IMG/VR virus record: IMGVR_UViG_3300009124_000053
Span: 1 to 33,611 of that record
Direction: 5' to 3' (one strand)
Length of the DNA: 33,611 nucleotides
Origin: a virus
The first letter of the stretch is position 1. Each line of letters starts with the position of its first letter. Made by a program: the position numbers and the translations under genes. The notes under the pieces were generated by a model. It did no database searches. It was not told the DNA's origin and worked only from the letters and a program-made list of their open reading frames with translations. Positions 1 to 8,670 of this stretch are shown one piece after another.

Positions 1-1626
1 GGCAACCCGCTACTAAAAAAAGCGAACGTCCAAATTGACTTTACAAAAGAACAAGTTCAAGAGTTCATCAAGTGCAAAGAGGATCCTGTATACTTCACAA
101 AAAACTATGTGAAGATCGTTTCTCTTGATGAAGGTCTGGTGCCATTTAAAATGTGGGACTTCCAAGAGGAGTTGATTGAGAAGTTCCACCACAATAGATT
201 TAACATTGCGAAACTACCACGACAGACTGGCAAGTCTACTACGGTGGTCTCGTATCTTTTGCACTACCTAATTTTTAATGACAACGTTAACGTAGGTATC
301 CTGGCAAACAAAGCATCTACTGCACGAGATCTGCTGGCACGTTTGGCTACAGCATATGAAAACTTACCCAAGTGGATCCAGCAAGGTGTGGTAGTATGGA
401 ACAAAGGAAACATCGAATTAGAAAATGGCAGTAAGATATTGGCAGCTTCTACGTCTGCGAGTGCTGTCCGAGGTATGTCGTTCAACATCATCTTTCTCGA
501 CGAGTTCGCGTTCGTTCCAAATCACATTGCTGACTCGTTCTTTGCATCTGTTTATCCTACTATTACTTCTGGTAAGAGCACCAAAGTAATCATCATCTCT
601 ACCCCACAGGGTATGAACCACTTCTATAAGATGTGGACAGATGCAACCAACGGCAGAAACGGATACACATATCATGAAGTCCACTGGTCACAGGTGCCAG
701 GCAGAGATGATAAGTGGAAAGAAGAAACAATCAAGAACACATCTGAGCGACAGTTCACGCAGGAGTTTGAATGTGAGTTCCTTGGATCGGTTGACACGTT
801 GATCTCTGCTGCCAAGTTAAAGGCACTGGTGTTTGAAGAACCTATCACAAGAAATAAAGGTCTCGACATTTATGAAGAACCAAAAGATAAACATGAATAT
901 CTAATGACAGTTGACGTAAGTCGTGGCATCGGTGGCGACTACTCTGCTTTCATTTGCTATGACATTACTACTGTGCCATATAAGATTGTGGCAAAGTATA
1001 GAAATAATGAAATCAAACCAATGCTGTTCCCAAACGTTATTAACGATGTAGCGAGAGCATATAATAACGCATGGGTTCTCTGTGAAGTAAATGATATTGG
1101 AGATCAAGTAGCATCGATTCTAAATTTTGATCTGGAATATCCTAACGTCCTCATGTGTGCTATGAGGGGACGTGCTGGACAAATCGTAGGTCAAGGATTC
1201 TCTGGTAACAAGACACAACTTGGTGTTAAGATGAGTGTGACAGTTAAGAAGGTTGGTTGTGCTAACCTTAAAACTATTGTTGAGGATGACAAACTCATCT
1301 TTAATGACTACGACATTATCAATGAGTTGACTACGTTCATTCAGAAGAAGCAATCATTTGAAGCAGACGAAGGATTCCATGATGACCTTGTGATGTGTAT
1401 GGTAATTTTTGCATGGTTAGTGCAACAGGATTATTTTAAAGAGATGACTGACAATGATATTCGTCAGCGCATCTACGATGAACAAAAGAATCAGATTGAA
1501 CAAGACATGGCACCGTTTGGTTTTATCACTACAGGTCTGGAAGGCGATGAAGGATTTGTGACAGATGGCACTGTGTGGTATGGAGATACGCAAGAAGAAG
1601 TTGGATACATGTGGGACTATAGATGA
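1..1626 (+). CDS. 17: Terminase large subunit gp17 (5' partial)
   Basis: Motor ATPase and nuclease that packages DNA into proheads through the portal. The reading frame is open from base 1 and reads terminase-like sequence (T-K-E-Q-V-Q-E-F, then D-P-V-Y-F) before the first possible start, GTG at 109, so the gene begins upstream of the window. Visible motifs: Walker A R-Q-T-G-K-S-T at about 220-240, Walker B I-I-F-L-D-E-F at about 487-507, the ATPase coupling motif S-T-P-Q-G near 598, and the RNase H-like nuclease acidic residues in V-D-V-S-R-G near 911 and in H-D-D-L-V near 1378. The TGA stop overlaps the ATG of the next gene by four bases. Identification is firm; only the N-terminus is missing. 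Confidence 0.97.
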   Translation, partial: GNPLLKKANVQIDFTKEQVQEFIKCKEDPVYFTKNYVKIVSLDEGLVPFKMWDFQEELIEKFHHNRFNIAKLPRQTGKSTTVVSYLLHYLIFNDNVNVGILANKASTARDLLARLATAYENLPKWIQQGVVVWNKGNIELENGSKILAASTSASAVRGMSFNIIFLDEFAFVPNHIADSFFASVYPTITSGKSTKVIIISTPQGMNHFYKMWTDATNGRNGYTYHEVHWSQVPGRDDKWKEETIKNTSERQFTQEFECEFLGSVDTLISAAKLKALVFEEPITRNKGLDIYEEPKDKHEYLMTVDVSRGIGGDYSAFICYDITTVPYKIVAKYRNNEIKPMLFPNVINDVARAYNNAWVLCEVNDIGDQVASILNFDLEYPNVLMCAMRGRAGQIVGQGFSGNKTQLGVKMSVTVKKVGCANLKTIVEDDKLIFNDYDIINELTTFIQKKQSFEADEGFHDDLVMCMVIFAWLVQQDYFKEMTDNDIRQRIYDEQKNQIEQDMAPFGFITTGLEGDEGFVTDGTVWYGDTQEEVGYMWDYR

Positions 1627-1850
1627 ACTTAGAAGACCAGTTTAAATTTGAACACTTACTATTAAAAGATAGGAAGTGTAGAACTTGTCGTATGACAAAA
1701 AGTTTGTTGGATGACTTCTACTTAATTCGTAGAACCAGAGGAGACTTACCATCATCATATTCATATGAGTGTAAGGAATGTACCATTCGCAGAGTTATCA
1801 ATGCACGTTTTACGGAGAAACCTGCTGTATGGGAATATCCTGACTGGTAG
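1623..1850 (+). CDS. Small CxxC...CxxC zinc-ribbon protein, unknown function
   Basis: A 75-residue protein joined to gp17 by an ATGA overlap. It has two cysteine pairs, C-R-T-C at residues 19-22 and C-K-E-C near 50-53, separated by a segment with L-L-D-D-F-Y and basic residues, so it probably folds round one zinc ion. The same C-x-x-C / DF / C-K-E-C arrangement forms the N-terminus of the HNH gene at 23960, but here there is no following H-N-H or D-H-D-H motif. It may be a DNA-binding accessory of packaging or the remnant of an HNH endonuclease. Family knowledge gives no assigned function; the zinc-binding call is inferred from the cysteines. Confidence 0.75.
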   Translation: MNLEDQFKFEHLLLKDRKCRTCRMTKSLLDDFYLIRRTRGDLPSSYSYECKECTIRRVINARFTEKPAVWEYPDW

Positions 1851-1890
1851 TGTGTTCATGCATTGTTTCCCCACTCAAGGAGTTCAAAAT

Positions 1891-1898
1891 AATAAATA
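1891..1898 (+). promoter_or_regulatory. Late promoter octamer ahead of gp18
   Basis: AATAAATA differs from the T4 late consensus TATAAATA at one position and lies 37 bases before the gp18 start in an 85-base gap. It would be read by host RNA polymerase carrying gp55. An AAGGAG ribosome site at 1924-1929 follows. Confidence 0.65.
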
Positions 1899-1935
1899 AT
1901 TTTAGATTAATTTTGGACACACCAAGGAGAAAAAC

Positions 1936-4167
1936 ATGGCAAGTCAAGTCTCGCCTGGAATTTTAATCAAGGAGCGTGACCTTACTAATGCTGTCGTGAC
2001 AGGTGCGTTGGCTATTCGAGCTGCACACGCATCATCTTTTGCTAAGGGACCAATCGGTGAAATTGTTAACATCAATACTCAAAAAGAACTAATCGATACA
2101 TTCGGTGAGCCAACAGAAGATTATGCAGAGGACTGGATGGTTGCATCTGAGTTCCTGAACTACGGCGGTAGACTCGCTGTTGTTCGTGCTGAAAGCACTG
2201 GAGCACTCAACGCAACTACTGGTGGCACTGGAGTTCTGATCAAGAACGAAGAAGATTGGATGGCAGGAACTGGCACCGATCAAGTCTTTGCTGCAAGATC
2301 TGCAGGAACCCATGGCAACAGACTCGTAGGAGTTTTGGTTGATCGTGGTCCTGATCAGAAAATTACTTTTGACAAAGCACCTGATGCAACTCCAGTTCTC
2401 GGATCAATTTTAACTTTCGCAAGTGGAAAAACTGCTAAAGTTGTTGGTTGGGATGCTGGCACACTAACAGCAGACATTGAAAATCTATCTGGTGGTGCTA
2501 TTACTACTTCGGATGAAATTACCGAAACCGAAGATCCTATTGCATCTTTCACCCACAATGCGGTCACCGAATTAGGTAGAACTCCTGGCACTTACACTCC
2601 TGCTGCTGATGCTGGCGGTGCTGAGTTCCAAGTTGTAGTTGCTCAAGGCGCAGAAATTCTTGATGTAACAGATCCACAAAATCCAGTATCATTTGTTCCC
2701 CCACAATATGAAGGAGATGCTGTTACAGTATCTCTCCTAGCTGCTGGCGATGGTTATTCTGTAGGAAGCATAATCAACCTTGCTGGTGCTGCTACTGGCG
2801 GTGGTTCTGATATTACTGTCATTGTATCAGGTATTGTTGATGATGAAACTGGAGTCACTACTGTTAAAGACTGGTATTTAAATACTACAGTCGAAGGCGT
2901 TGCACTTTCTGCAATCGGACCTCGCCCAGAATCAACTCAGTTTGCTCTGGACAATGGATTCTCTAACGATGCAGTTCACTTTGCTGTAATTGATAGAGTT
3001 GATGGAGTATTAGTAGAAAGATTTACATATCTTTCAAAACTGTCTGATGCTCGCGACGAAGAAGGTGGCAACATCTACTACAAGTCAGTAATCAACGAAC
3101 AGTCTGCATATCTATTCCAAGGCGCAGCACCTGCTGCTAATGCAAACCTTTCTGGAACAGTTGCTCTTGGCAGTGCTTCAACTGGAACTGCTGGAGAACT
3201 GGTTAAGTTCGGTGCATTCAACGATAGACTCGAAAATGGTGCTGATGGTGCAGGTTATACTGCTGGTCAGTGGAGCAGTGCAATGGATCTCTTCCTTGAT
3301 ACTGAAGAGACTGATATCGATTTCGTTCTCATGGGTGGATCCATGTCAAGCGAGACCGACACCAAGGCAAAGGCAACCAAGGCAATCGCAATTGCTGCAA
3401 GCAGAAAGGATGCAATCGCATTCGTTTCTCCACACAAAGGAAATCAGGTCGCTTCCACTGGTGGTGCTCTAACTTCCACACAACAGAAAGAGAACACCCT
3501 GAACTTCTTCTCAGATCTAACCTCTACTTCCTACGCTGTATTCGACAGTGGTTATAAGTATGTTTATGATCGCTTTAACGATAAGTATCGTTACATTCCT
3601 TGCAATGGAGACGTTGCTGGTCTTTGCGTTCAGACTTCTAACCTACAGGAAGACTGGTATTCACCTGCTGGTCTCAACCGTGGTGGTATTCTTAACGCAG
3701 TTAAGATGGCATACAATCCTAATAAGGCAGACAGAGACGAACTGTATCAAAACAGAATCAACCCTGTTGTTGGTTTGAGAGGACAAGGCATCACATTGTT
3801 CGGTGACAAGACTGCACTATCTGCACCTTCTGCATTCGATCGTATCAACGTTCGTCGTCTCTTCCTCAACCTTGAGAAGAGAGCACGCAGACTTGCTGAA
3901 GGAGTCCTGTTCGAGCAGAACGATGCTACCACAAGAGCTGGTTTTGCTAGCGCACTCAACTCTTACCTTACCGAGGTTCAGGCACGTAGAGGTGTTACCG
4001 ATTACCTCGTTATCTGTGACGAGTCAAACAACACCCCTGACGTTATTGATCGCAACGAGTTTGTTGCTGAAGTTTATGTAAAACCAACCCGCTCGATCAA
4101 CTACATCACAGTCACATTCACCGCAACCAAGACTGGAGTTTCTTTCAGTGAAGTTGTAGGTCGCTGA
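1936..4167 (+). CDS. 18: Contractile tail sheath protein gp18
   Basis: Forms the contractile sheath round the tail tube. The 743-residue product is somewhat longer than T4 gp18. The N-terminus (S-P-G-I-L-I-K-E-R-D, then G-P-I-G-E, then F-L-N-Y-G-G-R-L-A-V-V-R) and the C-terminus (V-Y-V-K-P-T-R-S-I-N-Y-I, then T-F-T-A-T-K-T-G) are the conserved ends of myovirus sheath proteins. The middle third is Gly/Ala/Thr-rich and probably carries the variable surface domains. The ATG follows AAGGAG by six bases. It lies between the terminase and tail tube genes, the standard T4-like order. It is probably expressed late from the octamer at 1891. Confidence 0.96.
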   Translation: MASQVSPGILIKERDLTNAVVTGALAIRAAHASSFAKGPIGEIVNINTQKELIDTFGEPTEDYAEDWMVASEFLNYGGRLAVVRAESTGALNATTGGTGVLIKNEEDWMAGTGTDQVFAARSAGTHGNRLVGVLVDRGPDQKITFDKAPDATPVLGSILTFASGKTAKVVGWDAGTLTADIENLSGGAITTSDEITETEDPIASFTHNAVTELGRTPGTYTPAADAGGAEFQVVVAQGAEILDVTDPQNPVSFVPPQYEGDAVTVSLLAAGDGYSVGSIINLAGAATGGGSDITVIVSGIVDDETGVTTVKDWYLNTTVEGVALSAIGPRPESTQFALDNGFSNDAVHFAVIDRVDGVLVERFTYLSKLSDARDEEGGNIYYKSVINEQSAYLFQGAAPAANANLSGTVALGSASTGTAGELVKFGAFNDRLENGADGAGYTAGQWSSAMDLFLDTEETDIDFVLMGGSMSSETDTKAKATKAIAIAASRKDAIAFVSPHKGNQVASTGGALTSTQQKENTLNFFSDLTSTSYAVFDSGYKYVYDRFNDKYRYIPCNGDVAGLCVQTSNLQEDWYSPAGLNRGGILNAVKMAYNPNKADRDELYQNRINPVVGLRGQGITLFGDKTALSAPSAFDRINVRRLFLNLEKRARRLAEGVLFEQNDATTRAGFASALNSYLTEVQARRGVTDYLVICDESNNTPDVIDRNEFVAEVYVKPTRSINYITVTFTATKTGVSFSEVVGR

Positions 4168-4181
4168 TCTAAGGTTCCCAT

Positions 4182-4189
4182 CATAAACA
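4182..4189 (+). promoter_or_regulatory. Possible weak late promoter ahead of gp19
   Basis: CATAAACA lies 23 bases before the gp19 start in the 45-base gap after gp18. It differs by one base from the CATAAATA seen ahead of gp22 and gp23. The position fits the other late sites, but the match is weaker and gp19 could simply be cotranscribed with gp18. Confidence 0.3.
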
Positions 4190-4212
4190 ACAAACGAGGT
4201 TAAAAGAAAACA

Positions 4213-4827
4213 ATGGCAACTAAGTTAAGCAACTTTATTTCTGATATTGGACAAGGCGTTAAGCCTAATATGTTCATTGTCGATATCGCTTTCCCCAACC
4301 AAGTCTCTGGTGCTGAAGGCGATGCTGACATGATCAACCTGCTCTGCAAGTCTGCTGCACTTCCTGCATCTAATCTGGGTGTAATCGAAGTTCCTTTCCG
4401 TGGCAGAACTGTTAAGATCGCTGGTGACCGCACCTTCGATACATGGACTGCAACCTTTGTCAATGACAAAGAGATGAAGATCCGTGCATACTTCGAGCAG
4501 TGGTTAGCACAAATCAACTCACACGAAACCAATAACGCTCCCTTGTTCACACCAAGTGAGACTGATGGTTACACCAGAATGCTCAAGGTCAAGCAACTTG
4601 AGAAGAATGCTTCCGAATCTGGTGAGGTTCTACGTCAGTACAACCTCTTCTATGCATTCCCAACTAACGTCTCGCAGATCGATCTTGCTTATGACAGCAA
4701 TGATCAGATTGAAGAGTTTACAGTTGAGTTCCAGTATTCTTACTGGAAGGTAGTCACAGGTGATACTCAGAACGGTGTCACTGGTGTCAAGTCTGGTATT
4801 GGTGATGCTCGCCTAATCGAAGACTAA
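4213..4827 (+). CDS. 19: Tail tube protein gp19
   Basis: Subunit of the inner tail tube through which DNA passes. At 204 residues it is slightly longer than T4 gp19. The N-terminus (L-S-N-F-I-S-D-I-G-Q-G-V-K-P-N-M-F) and the segments P-F-R-G-R-T-V-K-I-A-G-D-R-T-F and W-T-A-T-F-V-N-D match the phage T4 gp19 family. It sits between sheath and portal genes as in other T4-like phages. The ATG is preceded by a weak ACGAGG ribosome site. A second protein at 11068 looks distantly related. Confidence 0.95.
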   Translation: MATKLSNFISDIGQGVKPNMFIVDIAFPNQVSGAEGDADMINLLCKSAALPASNLGVIEVPFRGRTVKIAGDRTFDTWTATFVNDKEMKIRAYFEQWLAQINSHETNNAPLFTPSETDGYTRMLKVKQLEKNASESGEVLRQYNLFYAFPTNVSQIDLAYDSNDQIEEFTVEFQYSYWKVVTGDTQNGVTGVKSGIGDARLIED

Positions 4828-4833
4828 TAAATA
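4826..4833 (+). promoter_or_regulatory. Late promoter octamer ahead of gp20
   Basis: AATAAATA overlaps the stop codon of gp19 and lies 28 bases before the gp20 ATG. It has one mismatch to the T4 late consensus. Confidence 0.55.
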
Positions 4834-4861
4834 GATTTAGGAATAGATCTGTTTACGACTG

Positions 4862-6541
4862 ATGAGTCAACTATTTGGTTTTATTATTAATAAGAAGGAG
4901 GGACAGCAAGGTCAGTCCCCTGTCCCTCCTAACAATGAAGCATCAGTATCTACCGTTGCAGGTGGATACTTCGGCACCTATGTTGATACATCAGGTGGAC
5001 AAAACTCAAGAAACGAGTACGAACTCATTCGCAGATATCGCGACATGTCACTCCACCCTGAGGTGGATACGGCAATCGACGAAATCGTGAATGAGTTTGT
5101 TGTTAATGATGGTGATGACAAACCTGTAGAAATTGACCTACAGAATCTGGAAGTAGGTGCTGGTGTCAAAAAGAAAATGCGTGATGAGTTCAACAGAATT
5201 CTACGCATGATGGATTTCAATACCAATGCACATGAAATTATTCGTAATTGGTATGTTGATGGCAGATGCCACTATCATAAAGTAATTGATCTTGAGAATC
5301 CCAAGAAAGGTATCTTGGAACTACGCTACATCGATTCTCTTAAGATCAGAAAAGTTAGACATAAACTAAAAGGATCAGATCCTAATAAGACTGAAGCAGA
5401 AAAAGGATCTGCACTTCAGTATGACTATGGTGATTACATTGAGTTTTACATCTACAATCCAAAAGGATTTGCAGGTAACACTCCGATGGTTACTGGTGCA
5501 ATGGATTGGTCAAATTCGGAAGGTATTAAGATTGCTGGCGATGCTATCGCACAATCTACTTCAGGTCTGATGGATCTGAACAAAAAGATGAACTTGAGTT
5601 TCCTTCATAAGGCAATCAAGTCACTCAATCAATTAAGAATGATTGAAGATAGTCTTGTTATCTACAGACTATCACGCGCACCTGAGCGTAGAATTTTCTA
5701 CATTGACGTTGGCAATCTTCCTAAAGTAAAAGCGGAACAATACCTACGCGATGTGATGTCTCGCTATCGCAACAAACTTGTATATGATGGTGCTACTGGA
5801 GAGATCCGTGACGACAAAAAGCATATGAGTATGCTGGAAGACTTCTGGTTACCTCGCCGTGAAGGTGGTAGAGGAACTGAGATCACAACTCTTCCTGGTG
5901 GTCAGAACCTTGGTGAACTTAAGGACGTTGAGTATTTCAAGAAGAAACTATACAACTCCCTAAACCTGCCACCTTCTCGTCTGACAGACGATAACAAGGC
6001 ATTCAACCTTGGTAAGTCTACAGAGATTCTGCGTGACGAACTTAAGTTTACTAAGTTCATCGGTCGTCTCCGCAAGCGTTTTGCTCAGTTGTTCCATGAC
6101 ATGCTGAGAACTCAACTGATCCTGAAGGGTGTCATCACTCCTGAAGATTGGGAAGACATGGAAGAGCATATCCAGTATGACTTCCTGTTTGACAATCACT
6201 TCAATGAACTGAAAGAACAAGAGATGATGATGCAACGCATCACTCTTGTCACTCAGATGGATCCTTTTGTTGGTAAGTATTTCTCCACAGAATATATTCG
6301 TCGTAAGATTCTCATGCAAACTGAGAATGAATACAAAGAAATTGATAAGCAAATCAAGTCAGACATTGATACTGGTCTTGCTATCGATCCTGTTCAAGTT
6401 AATATGCTTGACGATCTGGAACAGCAGAACAAAGCATTCCAACCTGAACTACAATCTGCGGAAGCAGATGCTGCTGCAGAGCGTGAAATTAAGAAACTCC
6501 AAGCAGCACCAAAGAAGGAGAATTCGCAATCTAATAAATAA
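4862..6541 (+). CDS. 20: Portal vertex protein gp20
   Basis: Forms the dodecameric portal that nucleates the prohead and through which DNA is packaged. The 559-residue length is near that of T4 gp20 (about 520). Recognisable conserved parts are Y-R-D-M-S-L-H-P-E-V-D-T-A-I-D-E-I near residue 60, E-L-R-Y-I-D-S-L-K-I-R-K near 150, L-P-R-R-E-G-G-R-G-T-E-I near 330, and N-L-P-P-S-R-L near 365. The C-terminus is charged and Gln/Ala-rich. Portal sequences of this type are the common marker gene for T4-like cyanophages. The stop overlaps the next late-type octamer. Confidence 0.97.
   Translation: MSQLFGFIINKKEGQQGQSPVPPNNEASVSTVAGGYFGTYVDTSGGQNSRNEYELIRRYRDMSLHPEVDTAIDEIVNEFVVNDGDDKPVEIDLQNLEVGAGVKKKMRDEFNRILRMMDFNTNAHEIIRNWYVDGRCHYHKVIDLENPKKGILELRYIDSLKIRKVRHKLKGSDPNKTEAEKGSALQYDYGDYIEFYIYNPKGFAGNTPMVTGAMDWSNSEGIKIAGDAIAQSTSGLMDLNKKMNLSFLHKAIKSLNQLRMIEDSLVIYRLSRAPERRIFYIDVGNLPKVKAEQYLRDVMSRYRNKLVYDGATGEIRDDKKHMSMLEDFWLPRREGGRGTEITTLPGGQNLGELKDVEYFKKKLYNSLNLPPSRLTDDNKAFNLGKSTEILRDELKFTKFIGRLRKRFAQLFHDMLRTQLILKGVITPEDWEDMEEHIQYDFLFDNHFNELKEQEMMMQRITLVTQMDPFVGKYFSTEYIRRKILMQTENEYKEIDKQIKSDIDTGLAIDPVQVNMLDDLEQQNKAFQPELQSAEADAAAEREIKKLQAAPKKENSQSNK
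6533..6540 (+). promoter_or_regulatory. Late promoter octamer ahead of the prohead genes
   Basis: AATAAATA spans the gp20 stop and lies 23 bases before the small prohead core gene at 6564. It may serve that gene and gp21, which overlap. Confidence 0.5.
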
Positions 6542-6563
6542 TTAGATCCAACACATTTTTACC

Positions 6564-6734
6564 ATGGATTCTGAAGTATTAGATATTGTGAATCTTATCT
6601 CAGATAAGAAACGCGGAGATGCTCTGGACAAGATTGATGATATCTTGTTTGGTAAAGCATCGAAAGCAATTGACGACTATAAAAAAATTGTCGCCAATAG
6701 TTTGTTTGACGAACCAACACAAGAAGAAGAATGA
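6564..6734 (+). CDS. Small prohead core-type protein (gp67/gp68 position)
   Basis: A 56-residue acidic and lysine-rich protein with no cysteines, starting M-D-S-E-V-L-D-I-V-N and ending in a run of glutamates. It lies between portal and prohead protease, exactly where T4 encodes the small prohead core proteins gp67 and gp68, and its TGA overlaps the gp21 ATG by four bases. A helix-forming segment with K-R-G-D-A-L-D-K-I-D-D-I-L resembles the short cyanophage proteins found at this position. The assignment rests on size, charge and synteny, so which of gp67 or gp68 it represents is open. Confidence 0.75.
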   Translation: MDSEVLDIVNLISDKKRGDALDKIDDILFGKASKAIDDYKKIVANSLFDEPTQEEE

Positions 6735-7375
6735 AATTAATTACAGAAAACATCGAAGATATTCAGATTCTTACCGAAGAAAAAGATGGTAAGCAGCACC
6801 TTTATATCGAAGGTGTTTTTCTGCAGTCTGAGATCAAGAACCGCAACGGTCGCATCTATCCTTTCTCCGTATTGGAAAAAGAAGTAGGTCGTTACAATGA
6901 AGAGTATGTTTCAAAAGGACGTGCTCTTGGAGAACTCGGACACCCAGATGGTCCTACTGTTAACCTTGATCGTGTTTCTCACAGAATCACATCACTAAAG
7001 GCAGAAGGAACAAACTTCATTGGTAAAGCAAGAATTCTTGATACTCCAATGGGTAACATCGCTAAATCTCTTCTGGGTGAAGGCGTTAAACTTGGCGTTT
7101 CCTCAAGAGGCATGGGAAGCATCGACCGTCAGGAAGGTGCATCTTATGTGATGGACGATTTCATGCTTGCGACCGCAGCAGATATCGTTGCTGATCCTTC
7201 CGCTCCTGATGCATTTGTTAATGGAATCATGGAAGGTAAAGAGTGGGTCTGGGACAATGGCATTCTTAAAGAGAAAGCTATTGCAGAAATGAAGTCCGAG
7301 ATCGATAATTCTTCACGTATTGCGCTTGAAGAAGCAACACTCAAAGCGTTTGAGCGTTTCCTTTCCGCGCTCTAA
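6731..7375 (+). CDS. 21: Prohead core protease gp21
   Basis: Serine protease that matures the prohead by cutting scaffold and capsid proteins, usually after (L/I)-x-E. At 214 residues it matches T4 gp21 (212). Candidate catalytic residues are His71 in G-E-L-G-H-P-D and Ser124/Ser125 in L-G-V-S-S-R-G-M-G-S, the pattern of herpesvirus/HK97-type prohead proteases. The following D-I-V-A-D-P-S-A-P-D-A-F is also conserved in the family. The start is fixed by the ATGA overlap with the preceding small gene. Confidence 0.95.
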   Translation: MKLITENIEDIQILTEEKDGKQHLYIEGVFLQSEIKNRNGRIYPFSVLEKEVGRYNEEYVSKGRALGELGHPDGPTVNLDRVSHRITSLKAEGTNFIGKARILDTPMGNIAKSLLGEGVKLGVSSRGMGSIDRQEGASYVMDDFMLATAADIVADPSAPDAFVNGIMEGKEWVWDNGILKEKAIAEMKSEIDNSSRIALEEATLKAFERFLSAL

Positions 7376-7386
7376 TTAATTAAATT

Positions 7387-7394
7387 CATAAATA
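7387..7394 (+). promoter_or_regulatory. Late promoter octamer ahead of gp22
   Basis: CATAAATA lies 40 bases before the gp22 ATG, the same spacing as the identical octamer before gp23. It differs from TATAAATA only in the first base. Confidence 0.65.
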
Positions 7395-7434
7395 AACTAT
7401 AGATTAAATCAACAACGAACACGGGGAAACTCAA

Positions 7435-8619
7435 ATGTCAGATATGTTAAACGAAAAATTTGAGGAGTTTGCTAGTGAGCACGCTGCTGTCCTTTCTGAG
7501 GCAGGTCAAGATCCTATGCCAACAGTGACTGCTGCTGTGCTCCCTGGCGATGCTGCCGCTTCTGGTCAATCCAACACTGCTGTTAATGCTAAGGCAGCAG
7601 CAGGTGAAGGTGCGACTGGTCATGCTGCACCTCTTCAACCAGGAATTGCTATCGGTCAAAAAGCACCTGCTGAAGTCAATAGCGTTACAACAACACCTCA
7701 TGAGCATGATGAGGATGGCGATGAGAACCCTGGTGCTAAGGCTGCTGCTCCTATTTCGGGTGGCATCTCTGGCGAACCAAACCGTGGCGCATCGAACACC
7801 GATCTTCCCAATGGCACTGCTCCTTCATTTGGTGCAGAAATTGCTTATGGAACCAAGATGGGTGGTAGCGTAACCTACCCCATCAAGCCTAAGTTTGAGT
7901 CGGTAGACATGAGTGCAGACGTTGCTGCTCTAACCGAAGGCACCGAACTCACCGAAGACTTTGCTGAGAAGGCAAAGACAATCTTTGAGGCTGCTGTTAC
8001 TTCTAAACTCAACGAAGAGTGGGCGAAACTGGAAGAGTCTTTTGCTGCTCAACTTGCTGAGGCAGTTGAAGTTTCCAAGAAGGAACTCGCTGAAGAAGTA
8101 GAAGGCACTCTCAACTACGCAGTCACCAAGTGGCTTGAAGAAAATCAAGTTGCTGTTGATCGCGGTATCAAGAATGAGATTTCTGAAGACTTCATTGCTG
8201 GTCTGAAGAATCTCTTTGAAGAGCATTACATTGCAGTTCCCGACGAGAAGGTTGACGTTCTCGAAGGACTGTCTGAAGATCTTTGTAAGATGGAGGAGCG
8301 TCTCGACGAACAGGTCAAGCGCAATATTGAACTTCAAAATCGTCTCAATGAGTCAACCAAGCAGGTCATCGTAAACTTAGTTTCCGAAGGTCTTGCTGAT
8401 ACTCAAAAAGAAAAACTCGCTTCTCTTGCTGAGGGCGTTGAGTATACCACTGAGGAGGAATTCTCAAAGAAACTCACCACCATCAAGGAATCCTACTTCA
8501 CTAAGGAGTCGGTAACCAAAGCAGAAGTTGCAGATGAAACTCCTGTCGAAGGCAGCACCGATGATGTATCACCAGCAATGGCAGCATACATCAACGCAAT
8601 GTCTCGCTGGAATCAGTGA
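7435..8619 (+). CDS. 22: Prohead scaffolding core protein gp22
   Basis: Main component of the temporary internal scaffold on which the capsid assembles, later degraded by gp21. The 394 residues are well above T4 gp22 (269). The extra length is a low-complexity Ala/Gly/Pro/Thr segment at about residues 25-140. From about 150 on the protein is Glu/Lys/Leu-rich and predicted coiled-coil, with several L-x-E sites that gp21 could cut. Its place between protease and capsid genes is diagnostic. The C-terminus ends A-M-A-A-Y-I-N-A-M-S-R-W, close to known cyanophage scaffold ends. Confidence 0.92.
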   Translation: MSDMLNEKFEEFASEHAAVLSEAGQDPMPTVTAAVLPGDAAASGQSNTAVNAKAAAGEGATGHAAPLQPGIAIGQKAPAEVNSVTTTPHEHDEDGDENPGAKAAAPISGGISGEPNRGASNTDLPNGTAPSFGAEIAYGTKMGGSVTYPIKPKFESVDMSADVAALTEGTELTEDFAEKAKTIFEAAVTSKLNEEWAKLEESFAAQLAEAVEVSKKELAEEVEGTLNYAVTKWLEENQVAVDRGIKNEISEDFIAGLKNLFEEHYIAVPDEKVDVLEGLSEDLCKMEERLDEQVKRNIELQNRLNESTKQVIVNLVSEGLADTQKEKLASLAEGVEYTTEEEFSKKLTTIKESYFTKESVTKAEVADETPVEGSTDDVSPAMAAYINAMSRWNQ

Positions 8620-8622
8620 TTT

Positions 8623-8630
8623 CATAAATA
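8623..8630 (+). promoter_or_regulatory. Late promoter octamer ahead of gp23
   Basis: CATAAATA lies in the 51-base gap before gp23, 40 bases from its ATG, followed by a GGAGAA ribosome site. It is identical to the gp22 octamer. Confidence 0.65.
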
Positions 8631-8670
8631 ATACTATCCACATTTCCTAACAAAAAACTCGGAGAAACAA

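Noticed and set aside
109-111. GTG at 109 as the terminase start
   Set aside because: The frame upstream to base 1 already reads conserved terminase sequence, so the gene starts before the window.
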